In this document: in pieces, positions 1 through 11,720 of the stretch
How the letters are laid out: each line of letters starts with the position of its first letter
How positions within the stretch are numbered: position 1 is the stretch's first letter
NCBI RefSeq assembly: GCF_949987535.1
Contig: NC_080079.1
Span: 52,873,000 to 52,936,999, forward strand
Direction of reading: 5' to 3'
DNA: 64,000 nucleotides
From: Balaenoptera acutorostrata
Taxonomy: Eukaryota > Chordata > Mammalia > Artiodactyla > Balaenopteridae
Notes under the pieces: generated by a model
What the model was told of the DNA's origin: nothing
Seen by the model: only the letters and a program-made list of their open reading frames with translations
Database searches by the model: none
Program-made: the position numbers and the translations under genes

Positions 1-211
1 GTTCTGTCTTCCCTGGTTTGCTCTTGTAGAGAAGAATCATCCTGGATTGTGCTCATGAATATTCAAGTCACTGGAAAAAACAAATTCACATTGTAAAAAA
101 TAAAATGACATCCTGTTTATATATTAGTCTTTTGGTATATGAATCTGGTTAGTATGAGTCAGTCCCTGGAAACCTAATGTCTTCTTAAAATCCTGGGAAA
201 AGAATTTCTAG

Positions 212-561
212 GACTTCCCTGGTAGCTCGGTGGTTAAGAATCCACCTGCCAGTGCAGGGGACACGGGTTTGAGCCCTGGTCCGGGAAGATCTCACATGCC
301 ACAGAGCAACTAAGCCCGTGTGCCACAACTACTGAGCCTGCGCTCTAGAGCCCGCGAGCTACAACTACTGAGCCCTCATGCCACAACTACTGAAGCCCGC
401 GCACCTAGACCCCATGCTCCACAACAAGAGAAGCCACTGCAATGAGAAGCACGCACACCACAAGGAAGAGTAGCCCCCACTCACCGCAGCTAGAGAAAGC
501 CAGTGGGCAGCAATGAAGACCCAACACAGCCATAAATAAATAAATAAATACATTAAAAAAA
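212..561 (+). mobile_element. Full-length CHR-type SINE (tRNA-derived)
   Basis: It starts with the typical head GGACTTCCCTGGTAGCTCGG, carries the RNA polymerase III B-box-like segment (GGGTTTGAGCCCTGG) and ends in a TAAATAAATAAATA/A-rich tail. The 13-base target-site duplication AAAGAATTTCTAG flanks it at about 198-211 and 562-574. This family marks cetaceans and close cetartiodactyls. Confidence 0.9.
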
Positions 562-3500
562 AAAGAATTTCTAGTCTCTCAAGTGCTGAAGACCAGCCTG
601 CACTAGGGTGATCCCACAGCACATGGCCCTTGGAAGCCTTGTTTGGAGGTTGGTTGGAATCATGACATCTCCAACGTGTCTTTTTTTTTTTTTTGACTGC
701 AACATGGTTATATTCCTCCTGACCTAGGCAGAGGGTACGTCTGTCGTCACTTGATGTAGACGTGTAAACTTACAGGGAACCAAAAGGCAGACAACAGAAA
801 TTTTATCCTGGAAAGTGGATGTGGCTATTAAAACTAGGCTGTTAGTCAAGGGGCTCAGTGAGCAGTGCATTTAGAGGACTAGAGCTGGAAACTTTTGTTT
901 TAACTATCATATAATCTGGGAGAGACAAAAATCAATTTACAAGTACTTGAGCATATTTTACTGTATGGGCATTGCAGTCAGGATTGGTTAGGCTTATGCT
1001 GTGCGAACAATTCTCAGATTTCAGTGGCTTAACAAAGAAACATTTATTCCTGCTGTCACAGAGTCTACTTGAGTGAGTGGGAAATGAGGATGGAGGGAGG
1101 GCTCTGCTGTCTTCTTCACTCAGGGACCCAGGCTGATGAAGACTTCACCACCTGGAATGTCAACAGTTGCTGCAACAAGGGAAAAGAGAACCTGGAGAAT
1201 CACGTAGGGGCTTTTAAAACATTATTTCGTCCAACATTTCATTAGCCTGAATATTGGTCACATAGCCCACCTGTTTCAAGGGGGCTTGGGGATGTAGTCC
1301 TCCGTGTGTCTATCACAGGCATGCCACAGAGCATGGGGAGCCAAGAGGACCATCTGAGACATGGTTGGAGCAGGTGGAGGAGTGAAGGAAAAACACCAGC
1401 TTGAGAAAGAGGAAGGACAGCCTATCTGCTTCCTGGTAGGTTGCCTAGTTCTCTGTCTGAGCTCTCCCAAAGTTCCGATCATATTGGGGGATGGGGGGAA
1501 GGGGGCGTTTTCCAGTTGAATAGATAGGAAATCTAAGACAAGCCGCTCAGAAGCCATTTTTATCTAATTATTTCACAAACGCAGAGTAACTCCTCCCCCA
1601 AGACGCTGTCTCTACTAAAAATCCTAAGAGCCAAGCTCCTAAAAGCATCCTTCCAGAAGGGAGATGGGGCTATAATATTCTCAGATTCCTTCCTTCCTTC
1701 CCTTTGTTGTTAAGTCTCTTGAGTTTAGGGACACCACTTAACCATTAGTTGTTTAAGATAAATGACACGAGCCAAGCTAATTTTAATTGTTCTCGTCTCC
1801 TGTTTTAACCGACAGCACAGCTACTCCCTATGCCTATATACAAAATAAGGAAACCAGAGGATGAGGGAGTCAGGAGAGAAGAAGGAGCAGTGCAGAAGTG
1901 ACCTGGGTGATTCCAGAGATGACATAACAGTGGGTGTCCTTCTCAAGTTTCCGGCAGACCACTGGAAGGTTGAGTTGAGCTGGATTCATTTAAAGAGGCT
2001 AGATGGGATGAACAGAGAAGAAACTGTGGGGATGTAGGGCTCTTTAGGCCTTTCTATTTTGGGGTGAGAAAAGAACTCACTAGTCATTTGTGATACCCAT
2101 GGATTGAATCACATTTTCCCACAAAGCAAGCCTGGTAAAATTTTGGCCAACTTGGTAGGGAACTCTGGAATGAGAATCACCCATCAGAGTTGCCCCCATC
2201 AGGCCAGACTGGCTAGGGCCCTGTGCCCTCACCACCCTCAGTTTCTGCATGGGGCTGCCTGGGGAAGGGCATGACCTTGTGCAAGCACTCCTTGGAGTTG
2301 AGCATCGACTCATTCCTTGAAAGGTGTCTAAGCAGCACCTCTCCACATCTGCCACAGCTCTGTGCTCATTGTACTCTCCTTGCTTTTTAAATTTTCACTT
2401 TGAGAGGAAGTCCAGAGATCTAGCCAGATTGTAGAGTTAGACTGTCTGGAAACTCCAGCAAATATATCTGGCTTGGATGGAAAGCCTGGGGTGTAATCAG
2501 CTTAGTTGGTGACCCATTTCCCCTCTCACTGGTTAGCTACTAAGCAGATTTTCTTCCCTGAGGTCTTTTATAGGATATAATGTATATCATGAATCTTAGG
2601 GGAACCCATGGAATTTCAATAGTCATCAGAAAGTACCCCAAGTAATGGAAAGCAGACTCTCTTCCAGTGTCTGTTGGTGTGGGAGGTGAATTAAACTTTA
2701 TTGGGCACCTACTCTATGTTAGGTACTTTATTTTGCATAATATTAATATTTCCTAGAAACACTATAAAGAATTCATTAATTTTCTCACTTTGCGCAGGAG
2801 AAACTGACTTTCCAAAGATCTCAAGACTAGAAAGTATAAGCTAGATAGAAGACCCCATGGGACCGGATCTATAACAGTCTTGCTCACCATGGCCTTCCTT
2901 GTACCTAGCAAAGGTGTGGCTTAGAGCAGATGACCAATATATATTTGTTGAATGAATGAAGAATGGCAGATCAAGTATACAAAACCACGTATTATCTCAC
3001 TTAAAAAATTTTAACATATGAACTACACAGCGTTCAGGGAAGATTTATAACATGTGAAATACACAGCATTCAGGATAAATTATGTGATCCAGGATAAGAA
3101 ACATGCTTTGATTTAATCAGAAGACACAATCCTGTGGTTTAACCTCTGTACCGTGATGCTTCTCTGATTCTGGTCATCCGAGCAGCAGGTGCAGCTGTCT
3201 TAACGCAGAAGAAAAATGAATCCACCACACGAGGTGCTGGGGAGATTACCGCCGATAGGAGTGGTTGCAGAATTACTTTGTTAACCATTATCTGCATTCA
3301 CTTTTAGAGACTGGTTGAAAATTCTAGATTTCAGAAGCCAATTGTGATTGATGAAGTATTAGATAGATTCTGGCCAAATCTCCTGAACCATAGTGCTCAG
3401 GATAGCATTACCTGCTTGTTTCTCAGATCCTTTTTTATGAGACTGAGGGGAGGCAGTATCAGGACTGAATTGGACATCTAGCTTATAGTTTGCTCTCTGA

Positions 3501-3651
3501 ACTCAAGAACCAGAAAAAAGGTGAATCTTCTGACTTTAGTGAAGAGACATAGCTCCCTCTTCTGGGTTCTTACTGAGCTTGTGATCTGGGCCATAACAGA
3601 CCTCAGAGCATCCAGGGGCTTTGCTGCTGCTGTGCTGACCTACATCATTAT

Positions 3652-3657
3652 GGATTA
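3652..3657 (+). promoter_or_regulatory. CRX/OTX-type site GGATTA upstream of LRIT2
   Basis: GGATTA (TAATCC on the other strand) is the core recognised by the photoreceptor homeodomain factors CRX and OTX2. It lies 79 bases before the LRIT2 start codon. A single 6-mer is expected often by chance. The call rests only on its position before a retinal gene. Confidence 0.3.
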
Positions 3658-3735
3658 CCAATAATAGGATTTGCCACTCGGAAGCTTGGACTATACTTAT
3701 TCAAAAACTCATAAGGTAGTTTCTTACAGAAGAAT

Positions 3736-3845
3736 ATGGCTTCAGTTTCTCACTATTTCTTGCTAGCTCTGGTCTTTCTGGATTCACATGCAGCTCAGCC
3801 ATCCTGTCTGCCAGGATGTACCTGCTCAGAGGAGAGTTTTGGCAG
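3736..3845 (+). CDS. LRIT2: LRIT2 exon 1
   Basis: This coding part of exon 1 encodes the hydrophobic signal peptide (HYFLLALVFLDSHA core) and the LRR N-cap cysteines. It ends in a split arginine codon (AG|G) before donor GTGCGC at 3846. It contains no long ORF and is identified by the splice fit to exon 2. Confidence 0.9.
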
Positions 3846-6800
3846 GTGCGCTGGGCTAACAAGATCCTAGAAGCTTGTAGGGGATGGGCTTTCTTCGGGG
3901 ATGTTGTGAAGTGGGAGCAGGCCAAGATTTGGCAGGAAATCAGCAAAATCTCTGTGAGACTTCCTCTACCTGGTGCTGAACTTTGATAAACTGTGCACTT
4001 TTACCAAAATGGGTCTAACTTTTGTATTTCAAGAGAATCGTATTTTTTTCCTTCTAATTCATATGTCTAATGCCAGGATAAGCCTGATCCCACTTCCCAA
4101 TTTCCTGATGTACATCTCAAAGCTGTTCTGGTTTTTTGTACAGGACTCTGCAGTGCATGTCTATCACTTTGGGAAAGATCCCAAGGAAACTTCCTGAAGA
4201 GTTCAAGCAAATGAGAATTGAAAATTCACCCTTATTTGAACTGCCCCGCGGGTCTTTCATCAACATGAGCACCTTGGAGTACCTTTGGCTCAATTTTAAC
4301 AATGTCACTGTGATCCACCTAGGAGCCCTGGAGCACCTGTCACAACTGAAAGAGCTGAGACTGGAGGGAAACAAACTCCGTTCAGTACCGTGGACAGCGT
4401 TCCGTGCCACCCCGCTCCTGCGGGTCCTGGACCTCAAACACAACAGGATTGATGCACTCCCTGAACTGGCTCTTCAGTTCTTGGTCAACCTGACCTACCT
4501 TGACCTATCTTCCAATAGGCTTACAGTTGTAGCCAAGAGTGTCTTCTTGAACTGGCCAGCCTACCAGAAACACCGGCAGCCTGGCTGTGGGGCTGAGATT
4601 CTCTCCAGCATGGTGCTGGCGCTGCATGACAACCCCTGGTTATGTGACTGTCGCCTAAGGGGACTTGTCCAGTTTGTAAAGTCCATCAGTCTTCCAGTAG
4701 TCCTGGTGAATCCCTACCTCATGTGTCGAGGTCCTCTCTCCAAGGCAGGGCAGCTTTTTCACGAAACAGAGCTCAGTGCTTGCATGAAGCCGCAGATCTC
4801 AACCCCCAGTGCCAATGTCAGCATCCGGGTGGGACAGAATGTGACCCTGCGATGCTTGGTACAGGCTAGCCCCTCACCAACTATTGCCTGGACTTATCCC
4901 CTGAGCACGTGGAGGGAATTTGATGGTAAGTGCATGCACCCTCTCCACGTATCTGGGGGGTTGGGGAGGTCTGCAGCAACCCTGCCCTCAATAGAGAAGT
5001 TCTAAACTGGCTCAATCATGAAGGACGGGTGCAGGTAAGACTGGGACAGACCTGAATTATACTCACCACGACAGAAAAAATTCCGAGACAGTGTTCCACT
5101 ATTGGCATTATTTTATTATTATTATTATTATTTGGTCATGTGACTCAGTGAAAGCCCAGAATCCTAACCACGAGGCCGCCAGGGAACTCCCTATTGGCAT
5201 TATTTTACATTGTTGCGTACAGATCTCTATAGGATATAAGATGTAAATATATGTACTCCATATAACATATATTTATATATTTGTTGCATACAGATCTATC
5301 TATCGATATAATATATATTTGTTACACACATATATGTACAATATATATTTATATATTTTTGCATACAGGTCTCTATAGGAAGTAAGATGTAAATATATAT
5401 ATTACATACATATTTGTTGCATATATATATATTTGTATATTTGTTGCTTACAGATCTTGATAGGAGGTAAGATGTTAATATATATGAATTGACTTAACAT
5501 ATTGTATTGATATAAATATTATAGAATTGTATATGAACACATATATTCTTTGAAAGCCTTCTAGATGCAAAACACCATACTGTGTATTTTTAAATCATAG
5601 AATTTCTGACTAGAACCGATTCTAGAGATTATCTATTACTTATTTCTTAAACTTGTCTGAGCAGACTCACCTGGGGTGCTTGTTTCAAATAAAATTTTCA
5701 GGCCTCTCCCTGGACATTTGATTCAGTTAGTCCAGGGGAGGGCCTGAGAGAATGTATTTTAACAAGTGTTTCCTCCCTCTGCCATTGCCTACCCCCCAGC
5801 TAACTCTTACCAGGCAAGGTTGGGAAGTCCTAGATATTGACTGAATTTTACACTTCCTACCGCTGTGTTGATCAGACCTTATTGGCTTGAAGTTGCCACA
5901 CTGGGAGGCAGGGAGAGGGAGTGACTTTCGTGGGCCCCACTGCTGGGATTCTAACCTGCCTCTCATTCCCTGAAGCTCATGCTCTGCTATCACACTTCAG
6001 CTGAAATCACCTTTAATGCCACCCTTCAGCGTTGGGGTATATCACAAACCCAGGGATGGCCTCTTGAGAAGTATCTTGACGCTATCTAGAAGACAACTAG
6101 AAATATCTAAGTGAAACTTGAGAAGTACAATCAGTCACCCAGATATTTGTTATATATGGTGACAAACCTCTGGATGATTAAAAAATACTTAATTAGCTGA
6201 AATTTTGACTTTTTCCTATCATTTGATTACGTCTTATTGGCTTGAGGTTAAATACCAATGAAGGAGAAACATAGGATCTGTTGTCGTAGCCTCTTTGAGA
6301 ATGATGAGATGCATCCAGATGTTATCTTTTGTGATGTTCTATTATCATTCTCTTTGGTACCATGTTAGATCCATTCTCTCAGTAATAATAACAGCTAACA
6401 CTTACTGAGCACTTACTATCAAACTTACGGAGTAAATACTGTTATCATCCCATTTTACTGATGAGGAAATTGAGGCCAAGAGAATCTAAGCAACTCATCC
6501 AAGACCATATATTTAGTAATGGATAGAATCCAGGCATTTGGCTCCAGGCTCTGAGCCACTCTACATCCAGGAGGTAAAAAGGCACTTCCTGAAGCTCACA
6601 GTATTGTACAATCACACTGTTGTTAGAGATCTCCTGGAAACCACGTGTTAGCTCAGCAAGGCTAAGGTCATTTGGTGGGAGGGCCTAGTGAAGTTAAAAG
6701 AGTGTGGTCTTCATAGACAGAAGAACTAGGTTCCAGATCAATCGACACCCCTGAACGATTCTCACTATAGGCAAGTTGCTTAATCACTCTAGTCCCCAAC

Positions 6801-7781
6801 TTCCCATGTGTAAAAATTGGGTGCTTACCTTACAGGATTGCTGAGAGGCAACACCTGGCACCTAGTACATACTTAATAAATGGTCGCCACCACCTTTTAA
6901 CAAAAAACTGGCATTGCTGGACACTCTCCAGCTGACTGTCTATCAGAGAAATGTCTACCTGAGCTGTTTTGCTGTCTCTCTACCCAGTGTTGACCTCGTC
7001 TACTGCAGAAGATGCTGCTCTGTCGGAGCTGGTCATACCTGCTGCCCACCTGGTAGACAGGGGCAGCTACACCTGTGTAGCCTCCAACTCCATTGGCAGG
7101 AGCACCTGTGTCATCTCCCTCCACGTCCAGCCTGCCCAGGCCCCGCCCACACTCCATTCTCTTTTCTCCACGTCGGAGGGCAATGCCTACGTTGACCTGC
7201 GGGTGGTTAAGCAGACAGTACGTGGGATCGTGCTGGAATGGTTTGTGGCAGCCGACACCCCTGAGAAGTGGTTCACCCTCTACATTGGGTCGGATGAAGC
7301 CCTCAGGAAGGAGGTCGTTCATGTCGGCCCGGGAATCAGCACATACTTGGTGGATGATCTCCTCCCTGGCACAAAATATGAGGTCTGCCTTAGCCTGGGG
7401 CGCCGGCCCCCACGCCAGGGCCGGTGTGTGGTCTTTGTGACGGGCCGAGACCACGGCGGGCTGGAGGGACGGGAGCGCCTCCTGCACACCACGGTGATCC
7501 TGTGCGCCGTGCTGCTCGCGGTGCCTGTGGGCGCCTATGTCTGGGCAGTCCAGGCTCCCTGCAGCTGCAGGGATTGGGGCCTGCGCTGCTGTCCTCATCG
7601 CAGGAAAGCCCCCAGGTGCCCCCTGGCAGTCCCAGAGCACAGGGATGTCTCCTACGGAGACCACACAGCTGTCTGTGAAGACGGCCTGGGGCACAGAGAT
7701 GCTGAGGGGGAGGGGGACGAGGAGAGAGATGGAGAGGGAGATAGTGGCCCGGGAGGAATGGTGTGGGCCTCCAGCCCCTAA
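3736..7781 (+). CDS. LRIT2: LRIT2, leucine-rich repeat, Ig-like and transmembrane domain protein 2 (three exons)
   Basis: Joined exons 3736-3845, 4144-4925 and 6988-7781 give 561 codons plus TAG-class stop handling at 7779-7781. Exon 1 encodes a signal peptide (about residues 1-22) and the cysteine-rich LRR N-cap (CLPGCTC). Exon 2 encodes about five leucine-rich repeats, the LRR C-cap (NPWLCDCRLRGL) and the first half of an Ig domain (NVTLRC). Exon 3 completes the Ig domain (SYTCVAS), then an FN3-like domain, a membrane segment at about 463-486 and a basic then acidic cytoplasmic tail. All borders are GT/AG and frame is kept at both junctions. The start has a good context (A at -3, G at +4). 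LRIT proteins are type I membrane proteins of the retina; LRIT1 acts at photoreceptor synapses, while LRIT2 is less studied. The protein is slightly longer than the human one as I recall it (550). Confidence 0.95.
4144..4925 (+). CDS. LRIT2: LRIT2 exon 2
   Basis: It follows a TTTTTTGTACAG acceptor and encodes residues 37-297: the leucine-rich repeats with LxxLxLxxN spacing, the LRR C-cap and the N-terminal half of the Ig domain. Donor is G|GTAAGT at 4926. An internal ATG at 4136 lies in the intron and acceptor and is not the real start. Confidence 0.95.
5116..5190 (-). mobile_element. Short CHR-type SINE with 17-base duplication
   Basis: The reverse complement reads GGGAGTTCCCTGGCGGCCTC and onward, the head of the short CHR SINE, ending in an ATT-repeat tail. 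The target-site duplication CTATTGGCATTATTTTA occurs at 5099-5115 and 5191-5207. Confidence 0.85.
5210..5495 (+). repeat. AT-rich tandem repeat, four diverged copies of about 71-84 bases
   Basis: The core TTGTTGCNTACAGATCTNTA recurs near 5210, 5281, 5355 (diverged) and 5441. In three copies it is followed by a GGA(A/T/G)(A/G)TAAGATGTAAATAT-like segment. Spacers are TATATA-rich. The repeat lies inside LRIT2 intron 2. Confidence 0.8.
5640..5800 (+). mobile_element. MER5-like hAT DNA transposon remnant
   Basis: The text CACCTGGGGTGCTTGTTTCA followed by GATTCAGTTAGTCCAGGGGA and GGGCCTGAGA resembles the ancient mammalian MER5 consensus. The match is from memory and diverged. Confidence 0.5.
6380..6530 (+). 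repeat. MIR-like ancient SINE fragment
   Basis: It shows the MIR signature of ACTGAGCACTTACTATC followed by CATTTTACTGATGAGGAAAT and a GAGGCCAAGAGAAT block. It is shared by all mammals and has no visible duplication. Confidence 0.6.
6988..7781 (+). CDS. LRIT2: LRIT2 exon 3 (terminal coding exon)
   Basis: It follows acceptor TCTACCCAG and completes a split valine codon (G|TG). It encodes the second half of the Ig domain, the FN3-like domain, the transmembrane segment (TVILCAVLLAVPVGAYVWAV) and a cysteine/arginine-rich then glutamate-rich cytoplasmic tail. The stop is at 7779-7781. Confidence 0.95.
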
Positions 7782-7958
7782 ATTAATTCTCTGTGGCAGC
7801 TCAACTTGGCTCGACCCATTTAGTCAACGAGTATTTATTGAGCAGCTACTCAGTTCTAGGCTCTGAACTTGACACAATGATCCAGGAGACACAATTCTTA
7901 TCTTCACAGAACTGGTGCCAGTGGACCTTTGTCCAGTTATCCATGGTGACTCGAAATT

Positions 7959-7964
7959 AATAAA
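7959..7964 (+). terminator. LRIT2: Candidate LRIT2 polyadenylation signal AATAAA
   Basis: This is the first canonical hexamer after the LRIT2 stop, 178 bases downstream, which would give a short 3' UTR. The intervening sequence also resembles a MIR fragment, so a later site is possible. Confidence 0.5.
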
Positions 7965-10089
7965 TGTTATTTTCTAAATATATAACCCTATAACATTTAC
8001 ATGTTTACATGGAACATTTACATATAACACATTTCACATGTGTTATCCTCCTGCAGAAAGGTAGGATTCTAGCTAGCCTTTGTTACAGGTGAAGAAACAG
8101 AAGCCCAGAAAGTTACAATGACTTGACCAATGTCACTGAACTAGTAGGCAGGAGGCAGCACCCAAAAGAGGTGCTAGTTCCACTGTTTCCTTTAAATGTT
8201 TGCTTTGAAGTCTCTTGTGTCTCCGGTTGTTCAGAAAGTATTATTCTTCCTTTTAACAGCAAACTCCCAACTGAGATCACATAAGTTTGATGTTCTAAAA
8301 AAGCTGCCTTTTGGGGTGATGAGAGCCTGGCGGGTGATGTGAGTCTCCATTTGTGGGTGTCTGTGTCCCTGTGAGCAGTCCTCGGTGCTCCTGAGAGCCT
8401 GGTGCAGTCAGCAGTGAGGAACAGGGGACTGGCTGCAGCCTGGGGCTCATGGTCCAGTGATTGATGGAAAGCAGGGTCACAGGAGCGCTATTCGGAAAGA
8501 AAAGAATTTATATAAAATCATACAACTATAATTATTATTATTGCTCTTATACTTATTACAAAGAGGAGGCTACACAGTCCTGATTCCCACCTAGTTTCAT
8601 GCGATGGTGAGATTAAGGCTTATTTTTTCAGCCCTGTGTCCCTAGTATTTCAGTGCTGAGTGTGACAAATGTTTTTCTATGAATAAGGATATAATCCGCA
8701 CTCCCTTCCCCAGTTAATGTTCCAGGCTCTCCTATTAAACACCTGAGAGGTGGTTATTTCCTCTTACTGGGCTCACGCGGAGTAGGGGGGGTCCCCCTGA
8801 ACCTCAGGGACGGCTCACTCTCCCTCCACGCAGCCCTGCTAGTGAAGGTCTTTCCCAGGATTTAAACCGACATCTGTGTCCTCACAGCTTCTCCCACGGG
8901 CCACAGGGAAACGCTCTGAAGACTCAAGTGTGAGCTGACCTTGTGACATCCCCAGAAATATTTTCTCCCTCCTTCCCACCTTCCTTACCAATTCCTACTC
9001 ATCCTTCCAGACCCATCTCAAGTATCACGTCCTCCAAGTAGCCCTCCTTGACTTTACATGTCTAGGAAAAAGAAATAATGAGTGGAACAGGATATGCAAT
9101 GTTTTTGTTGCTTGCAAGCCCTTTGGGGCAGAGACTGATCTTTCTTGCTGTAGCTGCTGGGCTCATCCAATACCTGGACTGTGTTGATAATCAGTGTTGC
9201 TTATGATGAATTTTAAAAAATTGAAGACAGCTCTCATATTCAGACCAATTGTTCCCTCACTTCTTCAAGATCTCCTCATTTATTTTTGTCTGAGCACCAG
9301 AAGCTTTTTTATGGAAAATTTCAGTCACACCAAAAGTAGAGAAAATCTTGTTCTTCTCTTCAGTCAGCTTCCATAATTTTTTTTTTTTAACATTTTCCAC
9401 TCTGACTTCATCTAGTCCTTGCTCTCAACAGGTTTTTTAAACTGGAGTATTTATGGTAAATACAAAACTTACCTGTGAATATTTTAGTTCTATCTCCAAA
9501 CAGATAAAGAAGTTTCAAAAAGACACGACCACGATTCCACTGTCACACCAAAGAACATGCATTTTTGAACTAAATGTACATATATATAGTTATATATACA
9601 TATGTGTACAAATAACACACATGTATATGTAATGTAGCAGAGAATTTTTTTTATGAGAGATTTCCCATGATAAATTTTGAGAAAACGTGGTCGGAGCAGG
9701 GTAAGAACGTACTTCCATTGGCCTCTGTGTACTCCGTTCATAGGATCAAAGGCTGTCCATGGGTCTTGAGGGGGTGCAGCCATCGTGAAGTGGCCTGGGC
9801 TACCTTGAAGGCAGGAGTGGATGCTTTGGCCTCCACTTCGGGCAAAGCAAGCTTCGTGGTGGGTGTGGGCAGAGGGACAGGAGGAGGGAAGGGGCTGTGG
9901 AAGAGGAGTGTGGGTAGCAGGGAGAGTCAGGAGCATGTCCCGAGCAGAGGCAGTGTTCAGCTGCGTCTGTGACATGGAAATGTAGGGAGAGGGAACATAA
10001 TCTAGAGAGGATTTCTGAGAATCTGATATTTTAAGACCCTTAGACTGCCCCTTAAAAAATCCTAAAGATGCACGTTAGATCGATTAGGC

Positions 10090-10330
10090 AATATGATGGT
10101 AGGGGTAATAGCACAGACTCTGGAGCCCAGTTTCCTGGGCTTAAATTTTGGCTTTGCTTCTTACTGGCTTTGTTACTCTGTTTCCCTGAGCCTTAATTTC
10201 ATCATCTGTAAAATGAGGATAATAATAGTACCTACCGCATAAGGTTGTCCTGATGCTTGTACGAATTTTTACATGTGAAGATCTCAGAACAATGCCTGGC
10301 ACATAGTAGGCCCTCAATAAGTATCACCAT
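10090..10330 (+). repeat. MIR element, near full length
   Basis: It reads in MIR order: GCACAGACTCTGGAGCCCAG, then TTCATCATCTGTAAAATGAG, then AATGCCTGGCACATAGTAGG and CCTCAATAA. This is an ancient mammalian SINE. Confidence 0.75.
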
Positions 10331-11028
10331 TTAAGGCATCCATGTCCATGTGTGTTTTCTCTGAATGTGACTCAGCAGACAGACTGGTCATTTGAAACAG
10401 CAGATCTTATTAGGATTACATATGTGTGTCTATGTAGAAATACATACATATATGTATGTATACATATAAAGACAGGGTATCTAGGCTAATGTCCTTCACA
10501 TTCTGTTTAATTAATGCTTAACTAATGTTCTGTTCTGTATAAATAATGTTTCAAATATGCTATAGTTTTAGATTCAGTTGTCATGCTCTTGGGAATCTGT
10601 TTAGGGCTTAGACCATGTCTTTTTAAGATAAGTGCCTTTAATACAGGAGACATTTGTAAGCAGGGCTACTTGCTTTTAGAATGAAGCCATTGCTAGTCCT
10701 AGGCATCTGTTATTAGCAACTTGAGAGAGGTGTTTTGTCCTTTTCTCTTTTCTTTTTGCTTGTTAGAGCCTGTGTCCCTAACACCTACAGGAGGGCCTGA
10801 CACAGATGATATACTCAGAAATTGTGTTATTGAAAGAATGATTGAGTAAATTATTGATTAATAAATAAATGACTGGCCCTCACTCAGCCAAAGAGGTCCA
10901 TTTGTACAATTTTATAATGTCACCAATATCACCAGCCCATTGCTACAAAATAAGGTCACTTACTTTATCGATCAAATTATGGTTGCTTAAACCTTACCCA
11001 CTTCATTCTAGAAACTAAGACTTTCTAT

Positions 11029-11220
11029 TTAAAAAAAAAATTATTTATTTTATTTTTGGCTGAGTTGGGTTTTAGTTGTGGCACGCCGGCTCAGTAGTTG
11101 TGGCATGCGGGCTTAGTTGCCCCGAGGCATGTATCATCTTAGTTCCCCAACAAGGGATCGAACCCACATCCCCTGCATTGGAAGGCGGATTCTTAACCAC
11201 GGGACCACCAGGGAAGTCCC
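11029..11220 (-). mobile_element. CHR-type SINE, minus orientation
   Basis: The A/T-rich tail is at the left and the CCACCAGGGAAGTCCC head at the right. Imperfect duplications AGAAACTAAGACTTTCT (11010-11026) and AGAAACTAAGACCTTCT (11221-11237) differ at one base. Confidence 0.88.
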
Positions 11221-11474
11221 AGAAACTAAGACCTTCTGAGCACTGCCCCCTCACCCAGTTATTTCTGTGAATCTCCTAAGGGGTCCTCCCTGTGTCCACA
11301 TGCCAGTCAGCAGCCTTAGTCCTCACATGGCATCCTCCCCATTCTCCCTGCCCATCCTCCCATGCTCGGGGCCCTTGAAGACTGTCAGGGAAGTGTTCCT
11401 GCTTGCCAACAGATGCCAACATCCATGCTGGGTGAGCTGACCCAGGATTTTCTCAAAACTTCCAGTCCTCATGG

Positions 11475-11720
11475 TGGGGAGGGATAAACTGGGAGATTGG
11501 GATTGACATGTACACACTACTATATATAAAATAGATAACTAATAAGACCCTACTGTATAGCACAGGGAATTCTACTCAATACTGTGTAATGACCTATGGG
11601 AAAAGAATCTAAAAAAGAGTGGATATATGTATGCGTATAACTGATTCACTTTGCTGTACAGCAGAAACTAACATGACGTTGTAAATCAACTATACTTCAA
11701 TAAAAATTAATTTAAAAAAA
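11475..11720 (+). mobile_element. 5'-truncated L1, 3' UTR only
   Basis: It carries the cetartiodactyl L1 3' end: GATAAACTGGGAGATTGGG, GTATAGCACAGGGAATTCTA, CACTTTGCTGTACAGCAGAA, TGTAAATCAACTATACTTCA and AATAAAA followed by an A-rich tail. No coding part is present. Confidence 0.85.

Larger units (their letters stand above)
1..3735. other. Intergenic DNA upstream of LRIT2
   Basis: No coding exon was recognised. The stretch holds one full-length SINE (212-561), old degenerate interspersed repeats and a short imperfect duplication near 3012-3074. The sequence around 970-1150 looks like an ancient medium-reiteration repeat whose family I cannot name. In human the next gene on this side is LRIT1. 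No part of it is visible, so it should lie left of the window. Confidence 0.6.
4926..6987 (+). other. LRIT2: LRIT2 intron 2
   Basis: This intron splits the Ig domain between its two disulfide cysteines. It holds a minus-strand SINE (5116-5190), an AT-rich four-copy tandem repeat (5210-5495), a MER5-like DNA transposon remnant (about 5640-5800) and a MIR-like repeat (about 6380-6530). Confidence 0.85.

Noticed and set aside
1..3735. Search for LRIT1 exons upstream of LRIT2
   Set aside because: No LRR, Ig or FN3 coding segment was seen. LRIT1 is expected further left, outside the window.
4117..4443. 108-residue minus-strand ORF
   Set aside because: It is the antisense shadow of LRIT2 exon 2.
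6897..7694. 265-residue minus-strand ORF
   Set aside because: It is the antisense shadow of LRIT2 exon 3.
11475..11720. Possibility of an active, full-length L1
   Set aside because: All L1 copies here are 5'-truncated to the 3' UTR or are old ORF2 fragments without open frames.
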